This document shows positions 56,836 to 64,000 of a DNA stretch of 64,000 nt, piece after piece. Made by a program: the position numbers and the translations under genes. Each line of letters starts with the position of its first letter. Within the stretch, counting starts at the first letter, position 1. The notes under the pieces were generated by a model, which did not search any database, was not told the DNA's origin, and was given only the letters and a program-made list of their open reading frames with translations. Source of the stretch: Ahaetulla prasina (lineage: Eukaryota; Chordata; Lepidosauria; Squamata; Colubridae); NCBI RefSeq assembly GCF_028640845.1, contig NC_080540.1, forward strand, positions 231,120,794 through 231,184,793, in the 5' to 3' direction.

Positions 56836-58084
56836 CACCCAACAGATTGTATATACTTTCAGCTACTCTGGCTACTAGATTGACAGCAGGTTTCACCTCC
56901 CCTTCTCTCCTCCACTCTCTGCTCCCCACTCACCCATCTATTTTTAACTAATGTTGATGTATTTTCTCTGTTTTCCTTTTTGTGGTTTATTTTATTTTTC
57001 TATTATTTTATTTTATTGTTTTACTTTTTATTTCTTCATTTTTTTAAAATTATTTTAGGCCATTTAGAGTATCTCTATATGGAATGAATAGCAAATAAAA
57101 TATAAAAACAACAACAACAACAACTTGTACTTGGACAAAATTAAGGGGGAAATGCTACTTTACTATTCATAAGTAAAGGGCAACTTGTATGTATTTCATT
57201 TGTGGGCTGGACGTCAAATGAAGGCAACATAATGGAATATAAATATTATTGCCAGGGCGTGTTTATACAAAATCTGGATGAAAGCAGGGAAAGGCCCATT
57301 GATTTATTTCAGGGAGGACAGGCCAAATATTACTGTTTCCACATTCCAAATGTTTTCAGCTCCCTAATCACTGAAAAATATACATTCTGCACAAAATATC
57401 CAGCATTTTCGATGTGGACTGACTGCGCATTTGTGAAGTTATGTCCTTGCATCTTTTCAAAGAGTTGTCGAAGTTTCTAAGTAGAAATCTTGGTTAAATG
57501 ACAGAAATAACCAAGCTTCTGTCATGCTGTCAGAAACAGAGTAATAGATAATGGCACTGCTACCATCCTACTTTTAATAAGCAGACTGGTTCAGAAAAAC
57601 CATCTGTCAGGAAAATGTTCTTTGTGAAGACAATCTGTGCCTGCTTGTCAAAGAATCACACATAGGGTGGGACTCTGCACCCGGTTAGGGTTAGGTTGAG
57701 CAATTGGTTCTCAAATCTAATGAAGCTCAGTTGCCTGAAGGCAGCTAGAGCAAGTTCAGCAGGTGTGCAGAAGAAAACAGGAAGCTGAAATCTCAGAGAA
57801 CCAGGAAATTGGGACAGCCTCAAAGAGACAGGTAAGTGTTATGTGAAAATCAAATGAGGAATTGAATTCCATTGGCAATGCTTTCATATACAAAGACTAT
57901 TCAAAGGAAAGGAGCTAATCACCATATTAAGAGCCATATTAAACTTTTTTAAAAGTACTTTGGCAAGCAATAAGGCTTCAGTCAAGCTTCCAGGAATCTT
58001 GCATTTCGGCTGATTCTTGACTCTGGCAACTCTGATTTAAAAAACAACAACAAACCAATGATATTGTGATTAATTAAAACTTAC
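56836..58084. other. Intronic DNA, nothing recognised
   Basis: ALDH1A1 intron 9; a short CAA run at 57107-57123 only. Confidence 0.6.
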
Positions 58085-58269
58085 CTGAGGACCTTGATTT
58101 ACTCCAGGAGACAGAGGATTTCCTAGAATGCTTTTCTTGGCTCTTTCCACACTCCTACGCACAAATTCATTGTAGATTTTGTCTTCCACGAAAATCCTAG
58201 ATCCAGCTATGCAGCACTGCCCCTGATGGTAGAACACACCAATGTGTGCAAATTCCACAGCGCTATCCA
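58085..58269 (-). CDS. ALDH1A1: ALDH1A1 exon 9 with catalytic Cys
   Basis: 185 nt: completes Leu, then [19 protein letters not shown], and ends at [12 protein letters not shown]. The acceptor is TTTGCAG and the donor CAG|GTAAGT. The Cys pair in GQCC includes the nucleophile (Cys303 in human numbering). RRSVERAKK is conserved. Confidence 0.96.
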
Positions 58270-58351
58270 CTGCAAAGATAAGTATTCCTGTTATCTCTCG
58301 ATTAACGTTTACTTTTAAAGAAAGTAAATCCCGAGTAAATGATCCACTCAC

Positions 58352-58454
58352 AGTCAGCATCTGCAAAAATGATATTGGGGCTTTTCCCTCCAAGTTCCAG
58401 AGTGACCCTTTTCAGATTACTCTTTCCAGCAGCTTCTTTAATCATTTTACCCAC
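58352..58454 (-). CDS. ALDH1A1: ALDH1A1 exon 8 with general-base Glu
   Basis: 103 nt: [20 protein letters not shown] then [14 protein letters not shown] and one base of Leu. The acceptor is CTTCAG and the donor T|GTGAGT. Glu in LELGGK is the general base (Glu269 in human numbering). NIIFADAD is closer to the ALDH1A2/1A3 wording than to human ALDH1A1 CIVLADAD. Confidence 0.95.
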
Positions 58455-58704
58455 CTGAAGGGAATACAAATGAAACATTGAGACAGGAAACAGGAAATGG
58501 GATGGAAATTTAAATGTAATTGCCTTCTGAAAAAAAGATTTGTGAGGTGACCACAGCTCTTTTTTGGCAGTGGTTGTAGCTGTTTGGACCACTTCCCTTC
58601 ACTTCAGATCCTAGTCCCATAATTTAGCCATGAACTTTTGTACTGCACCATGGTCATTTTTGGTTCTGGCAGTGGATATGGCTCCTAACATAATGTCCCT
58701 AAAG

Positions 58705-58812
58705 CACGGATGAACAGCTGCGGCAACTTTATGATTCATGGACTTCAACTCCAAGAATTCCTGAGCCAGTGGAAGTCCACAGGTCATAAAGTTTTCAGAG
58801 TTGCCCACCCCT
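58705..58812. mobile_element. Diverged palindromic hAT copy
   Basis: CACGGATGAACAGC and AGAGTTGCCCACCCCTA ends, shared TGGACTTCAACTCCAAGAAT. No clear duplication. Confidence 0.6.
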
Positions 58813-59579
58813 AAAATGACAAAGTCACTTGGGGGAAAGAAGAGTTTCTCATTCCTCATTGACATCCTTTGGGTCACTGTCAATCATCCCCGGAAAAGAA
58901 AGACACTAAACAGAGCCGGACCCTTTTAAGGGAAAGTGCCAAATTCAATCTTAGTTGACTTGCAAGAAGTAGGAAATTGCAAATCATAATACTGCCTTGA
59001 ATAGATAATTTGGGGCTTGAGAAGGAAATATTCTGACTTATAATAAGGCATCTTCCTAAGAGCTATACTTTTTTTAAAATGTGGAATGTGTCCAACAAGA
59101 TAGAATATAATATACCATATATTCTTTGAATGCTTGAATATATTTTTCAGGTAAAAAGGAATAAAAATGCAGAATGTGATTTTTTCTGCATGATCCCAAC
59201 ACTGATTATCCTTTGCAAATAGTCCTGCTGTTGTTCAGATTGATTATTATCCTCCAAAACTTTTTTGAGGGGATATATTTTATTTGCATTTATTTATAAA
59301 ATTTGTCATTGTTTTTTCACAATTCAAAGTAATTTGGGGACCCAAGCTGTAGTAAAAAAAAGTTACAATGTAGAATTCCAGAAAATTCAAAATAAGATTT
59401 AAAAACTGCATGGCAAAGAAGCATTTGAGATGGCTGCAATCAAGAAATAATTACAGATATATTGTTTAATTCATGTAAAAATGAAAAAGTCAACCCAATT
59501 ACAGAGAAACAAATTAGGATTTGTCAGAATTGGAATTTAAATTTTTCTATTTCAATTCTTCGTAATATTAAGGAACTAC
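58813..59579. other. Intronic DNA, nothing recognised
   Basis: ALDH1A1 intron 7, AT-rich. Confidence 0.6.
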
Positions 59580-59693
59580 CTCAGTTGAGCCTGTGAATGA
59601 CACTTTATCTATATCCATGTGATTGGAAATGGCTGCTCCAGCAGTAGGACCATATCCTGGCACAATATTTACCACTCCTGGTGGAAATCCTGC
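59580..59693 (-). CDS. ALDH1A1: ALDH1A1 exon 7
   Basis: 38 codons from [20 protein letters not shown] to [10 protein letters not shown], phase 0 at both ends. The acceptor is CTTCCAG. The donor is GAG|GTAGTT, weaker than usual but the only in-frame GT. FTGSTE is the Rossmann-fold NAD pyrophosphate contact. Confidence 0.95.
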
Positions 59694-60304
59694 CTGGAAG
59701 GAGAGAGTAAAATTTTGTCACCTTTTAGTAGAGCTTTCCCAATTTCTTATATTTTTATTCTTTCTCAAGACCAGATTCCTAAATCATCTCAATCCATGGT
59801 ATGTATTTGGCTAAAGTATTGTGTGATCTCAACAAATTGTGGCTGGCAAAGTTTGCTTCTATTGAGCCCAAAATTTCTGTTGAATTTTTTTCAAGAATGG
59901 TAGTTACTAATGATTTATTATCACCTATTTCTATCACTTAACTTTTATCAACCCTTCTCCTTAATCCTGAATTCACCTCTGCTTCATATTGGCTATTCAA
60001 TAAGCAAGCCAGTTGCTGATATGGCATTAGAAGGTGACACTTCTCAACAGAAACCAAATCGGTACTCTGCTCTAGTCTTGCCAACAATAGCTTTCTCAAA
60101 TTACTCATGATATATGGCAACGATGTCAAGAAAGTAATGGCATGTGGGACAATCTAAGATGGTGGCTGCCCAACATGGAGCCAAGAGAAAACTAACTTCT
60201 CATGCAGAAGCACTCATACAGAGAGAACCAGGCTGTCAGCCATTTGAGGTACGCCTTGTCAAGAAGCAGATGTTATTCAGGAATGCTACTTTATTGTTGT
60301 AAGG

Positions 60305-60426
60305 CCGTGTTCTTCAAACTTGGCAACATTTAGGTGTGTGGACTTCAACTCTCAAGAGTTGCTGGCTGGGAAATTCTGGAAACTGAAGTCCACACCTCTT
60401 AAAGTTGCCAAGTTTGAAAAACACTG
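60305..60426. mobile_element. Diverged palindromic hAT copy
   Basis: CGTGTTCTTCAAACTTGGCA and AGTTTGAAAAACACTG are inverted; shared GTGGACTTCAACTCTC. Confidence 0.65.
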
Positions 60427-60779
60427 TTATGGGATATACCAATGGAATCTTGAAAGCTTGCCCAAATTTCTTCATCCTGTACTAAAGAAAATTACTCCAA
60501 AGGGGTTTTTTTCTCTCATGCTTCCTTCTGTCTCTGGGGTGTGTAACTCTTGACTAAATCCCTCTTTAGGGACTCACTCCTTAGCAGATCTTTTACCCTT
60601 TCTGCAAGGTAAGCTTTAAATTCTGTTAGACAGGGTGACCATGCCAAGTCCTAATGATGGTCCTAATTTCTCCGCTACAAAACTAAACCCAAAGCTTAGC
60701 AGGCTTCCAAAAAGAAGAAAATTAGTATATTAATGGACCAAAAAAATTAAAGACTATTCAAAATCACTTTACAAAAACT

Positions 60780-61680
60780 CTTTGACTTATGATCACAATT
60801 GGGACTGTAATTGCTAAGCAATGAGATCATTAAGTGAAGGGGCACCTGATTTTATTACTTTTGTTGTTGTTGTTGCTAAGATTGAGTAAATCTCCACCAC
60901 CGTGAAATGAAACCAGCTTCCCTCCAGGGAAGCAGGCTTGTTGGAAGCAGGCTGGGAAGATCGCAAATGGTGATCACAAATGGCGATCATGGGACCTCAG
61001 GACAACAGTCACAAATACGCAGACTGCACTGGCTACCTGTGGCCTTCCGGGTGCGCTTCAAGGTTTTGGTAACCACCTTCAAAGCGCTCCATGGCATAGG
61101 GCCGGGTTATTTACGGGACCGCCTACTGCTACCGAATACCTCTCACCGACCCGTGCGCTCTCACAGAGAGGGACTCCTCAGGGTGCCGTCAGCTAGGCAG
61201 TGTCGTCTGGCGACGCCCAGGGGAAGGGCCTTCTCTGTGGGGGCTCCCACCCTCTGGAACGAACTCCCCCCAGGACTCCGTCAACTTCCGGACCTCCGAA
61301 CCTTCCGTCGCAAGCTCAAGACACATTTATTCATCTGTGCAGGACTGGCTTAGATTTTAAATTTATAGGGGTTTTTAAATTGGTTTTTTAATATTCATAT
61401 TTAGATCTTTTAATAATTGGGCATTAGAATAAGTTTTTTAATGATTATCTTAATTTGTATATAAATGTTTTTATGTGCCTGTGAACCGCCCTGAGTCCTT
61501 TGGGAGATAGGGCGGTATACAAATTTGAATAATAAATAAATAAATAAATAAACAGTCACATTGTGAGTGGGTTGCCAATCACAGTGATATGATGTTGGGT
61601 ATGCTGCAACAGTTGCAAATATGAGTACTGGTCGAAACTTTGAATAACTAAACAAATTATTATAAGTTATGGACTTCCTG
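60780..61680. repeat. About 380-bp inverted-end repeat split by a LINE
   Basis: Left 60780-61015 and right 61553-61680 belong to the family seen at 32297. The interrupting LINE is flanked by ACAGTCACA on both sides. Confidence 0.65.
61016..61552 (+). mobile_element. CR1/L2 LINE 3' fragment
   Basis: Frame [20 protein letters not shown] to the end of ORF2 is open and close to the intact element. 3' hairpin AACCGCCCTGAGTCC...AGGGCGG about 61484-61515, then (AAAT)n. Confidence 0.92.
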
Positions 61681-62683
61681 TATTTTTTCAAGATTGTATA
61701 GGAACGTACGGGCAATAAGCTCTCTGAGTAATACTTTTGACCATCGATCATTACAGAATCTTAGCTGACCTTTGCTATGTTACTTAGTGGTTGGCTGCAT
61801 TTGAGCACCTGTTTAAAGACCTGTTAGGACTCATTTCTCCCAATATTCAACTTACTTTAAAAGTAACCTCAATTTGTAGAAAAGAATCTAATCAGATTTC
61901 TTTCGATCTGTGCCCCTCTTGATATGAGATCTCAAGAGATCCTGAGAAGAAGCAGCAAGCTTGTAGAATTGGACAGTCTTGGCGGATGGCTTGCCATTAC
62001 TTTGCATGCCAGGTCCTTATGCAAGGTTTTGAACTGAAGGCCAAAGCTTGAAATGTTGCCCCCCCCCACCTCCCCAATGTAGGCTCAGTCCTATTCATTT
62101 GATCCAAGTGGCTTCTAAGTGAGGATGTTTCGAATTGCAACTTGATAGCAGGTGAATTTTACCCTGGGCACACCTAGCTTGACACTTGACAGTTTCATAT
62201 AGCTCATGTTCACTTATTGGGTAAGGCAAACATTTCAGGGAGAAACTTAAATTAAAACATCAAGTTCAATTACCAGGTTTCATCACTGAAATGGCTCATG
62301 TGAAACATCAAAACCACCCTTCCCATCCCCCTCCTTGCCCCTCCCTTTGTTTTTTCTGAGGCGGCTCTTGTTTGTGTTTGCCTCCCCAAACCAGTGAGGT
62401 TTGCCAAGATGTTCAGCCTACTAAGCTGCTAATGATTTGTTTTCTGAACAAATTTAGGCTGGAAAAGCATGTGAGCTTCTCGCCCTGGATGTGCTTCAGT
62501 GGTTTGCAATACAACACAATAGCCCAAGACAAGGCCAGGCATGCTGTGAGCTCCTCTGACACAAAGCAGACTAGCCCTGACCATTTATATGCACCATAAT
62601 GTAAAGATCACATTTACATCCATTTCCCTTCTTCTTCTTCTTCTTCGGGACCTGCACACCGTCGTTTTGCTATGGCAACTCAC
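61681..62683. other. Intronic DNA, nothing recognised
   Basis: ALDH1A1 intron 6; CTT run at 62630-62646. Confidence 0.6.
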
Positions 62684-62812
62684 CTCTTTAATTAAAGCGC
62701 CCATGTGAAGAGCGGTCAGTGGAGTTTGCTCGGCTGGCTTGACGACTACTGTGTTTCCGCAACAAAGGGCCGGGGCAATCTTCCAAATGAACATAACCAG
62801 TGGGAAGTTCCA
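62684..62812 (-). CDS. ALDH1A1: ALDH1A1 exon 6
   Basis: 43 codons, [20 protein letters not shown] through HMGALIKE, phase 0 at both ends, acceptor TTTGTAG, donor GTGAGT. The Asn of WNFP is the oxyanion-hole residue and Lys/Glu in KPAEQTP bind NAD ribose in the family. Human and window differ only at scattered hydrophobic positions. Confidence 0.95.
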
Positions 62813-64000
62813 CTACAAAGGCACCGTAAGAAGCCATGACCAACAAATCATTATAACAAGTTTATATTTCCTACTTGTACTTTGTAAACGTCCACCACCC
62901 ATCCGAAAAGAGCCCCAAGTGTAAGACTGAGCTTTGATTAATATGCTTCCATTGAACCTAAGAAGAGACTGCCGACCAACTCGGGGCTCCTTTCAGGGGC
63001 CGGCACTAGAAACAAGACTGCTGGTGTGTTGCCAAAGGGCAGAGCATCTTCTGAAGAGATTCAGAAACAATAAGCACTGTAATTAGTGAAGGTTGTAAAC
63101 TTTTATTAGACTAGATTACATCAAAGGCTAAACTATTAGAACCAAGATTTATGGCTTTTGTTTACTTTCTCAGCAAAACCTGGTAAGCAACCAGAGTGAC
63201 CCTGTCAGGGGTCAACCAGATGCACCTTCCAATATTCCAGAGGTTCAAAGGGCACTTATCTAGTTTAAAGCTATAACCATAGCTATGGGCTATTCAAGTT
63301 ATATTCTCATCTGTCTATTCAATGTATGTACTCCTCCTATTCTGTTTCAAAGCAGGAGATATAATTTTAGCAAATGGTTGATAAGAGATAATTAGATGAT
63401 CAACCCTAAATTCCCAAACCAATTCCATGGTACCTCAGATTTATGTTTGGAGGTGACACAGCAGATATGAAGGCTCCAGTGAAAAGTTTCAGACACTGGC
63501 AGAAGTTCTCTACATGAAAGGTAGAAGGACTATAGGATACTATCATCCTTCTTGACCTTCTTAGTATCTCCTGGCATTTCCCACCATATTTAATCTGTGA
63601 ACCTAACCTGAGCTAGAGGTTTTATGAAGAAAATGTTCTGATTTTTAAACATATTTTCTCAAGTCTATTTTGTACAATTTTGTCAACATAAAAATGCATA
63701 CAAAGACACACGCACACACAATACCTCAAGTATAGCTATTTCAGGGAAATTGTAGAGCAAGCCACACCGTGGCCAATACTGCTAACACAGTTTCATTAAC
63801 CATCTGTGGTAATGAAAAACTAAATCTATGAAGATCAACTTTAACAATGATTGCGTGGAGAAAAAAGCAGAGCAACATAATGTTAAGTCTCATTCATTGA
63901 GAAACAACTGGATACTTTTTCCTTTCCCCTGGGAAAGATTGATTAAATAAAATCATCAGCCAGGTTCCCCATCCCACAAAACCAGAACACAACACATTTG
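62813..64000. other. Intronic DNA, nothing recognised
   Basis: ALDH1A1 intron 5 side. No sequence for the preceding exon (ending GVCGQIIP) was found, so it lies beyond the window. Confidence 0.65.

Larger units (their letters stand above)
44385..62812 (-). other. ALDH1A1: ALDH1A1 gene, 3' part (coding exons 6-13)
   Basis: ALDH1A1 is a cytosolic NAD-dependent aldehyde dehydrogenase that oxidises retinal to retinoic acid and detoxifies lipid aldehydes; it works as a homotetramer. In gene order the exons are 62812-62684, 59693-59580, 58454-58352, 58269-58085, 54249-54085, 51081-50924, 49923-49849 and 44725-44653. Lengths of 129, 114, 103, 185, 165, 158, 75 and 73 nt give 333 codons plus stop. 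Counting back from the human length of 501, the first residue is Trp169, so there is no net insertion or deletion. The NAD-site Lys/Glu of KPAEQTP, general base Glu of ELGGK, catalytic Cys of GQCC and [14 protein letters not shown] are present. Exons 1-5 and the promoter lie beyond 64,000. A candidate poly(A) signal is TTTATT (+ strand) at 44385-44390. Confidence 0.95.

Overview
The window is vertebrate nuclear DNA, most likely from a squamate reptile (lizard or snake). It contains four recognisable copies of the tRNA-headed Sauria-type SINE (ends GGGGAACCTTTACC), many LINEs of the CR1/L2 superfamily with a YADD-type reverse transcriptase, abundant non-autonomous hAT transposons, and long AT-rich microsatellites. 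The species cannot be decided from the sequence alone. No bacterial-type genes, operons or CRISPR arrays are present.

Two convergent genes account for all host coding sequence recognised. On the + strand, about 1-30,568 holds the last ten coding exons of TMC1, the pore-forming subunit of the hair-cell mechanotransduction channel. They splice in frame to 505 codons plus stop, and every published pore-lining position I could place is conserved. On the - strand, 44,653-62,812 holds the last eight coding exons of ALDH1A1 (retinal dehydrogenase 1). They total 333 codons plus stop, running from the residue matching human Trp169 to the C-terminus, with the catalytic Cys and Glu present. TMC1 and ALDH1A1 are also convergent neighbours in human 9q21, which supports both names. 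The first part of each gene lies outside the window (TMC1 to the left, ALDH1A1 to the right). About 14 kb of repeat-rich DNA separates the two stop codons.

The rest is intron and intergenic DNA packed with mobile elements, often nested. The largest is a LINE at about 45,700-49,510 with an uninterrupted 942-codon endonuclease/reverse-transcriptase frame, sitting inside a hAT element whose 8-bp target duplications still match on both sides. At least twelve hAT-type elements have perfect 8-bp target-site duplications and seven more have 6-7/8 matches. There are two solo LTRs of one family, one other solo LTR carrying an exact 30-bp tandem duplication, three related SINEs that share the 3' hairpin of the LINE, and a group of about 380-bp repeats with inverted ends.

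The most unusual items are: (i) six copies of a motif with a hammerhead-ribozyme-like core (CTGATGA, then a stem, then GAAAC) in the TMC1 introns, mostly in inverted pairs, with one alternative stem that keeps base pairing; (ii) a diverged inverted repeat with arms of about 270-300 bp at 847-1494; (iii) a perfect 134-bp palindrome at 14,595-14,728; (iv) a GC-AG intron in TMC1; (v) a TMC1 C-terminal tail some 85 residues longer than in mammals; and (vi) two hAT groups with different target-site preferences.
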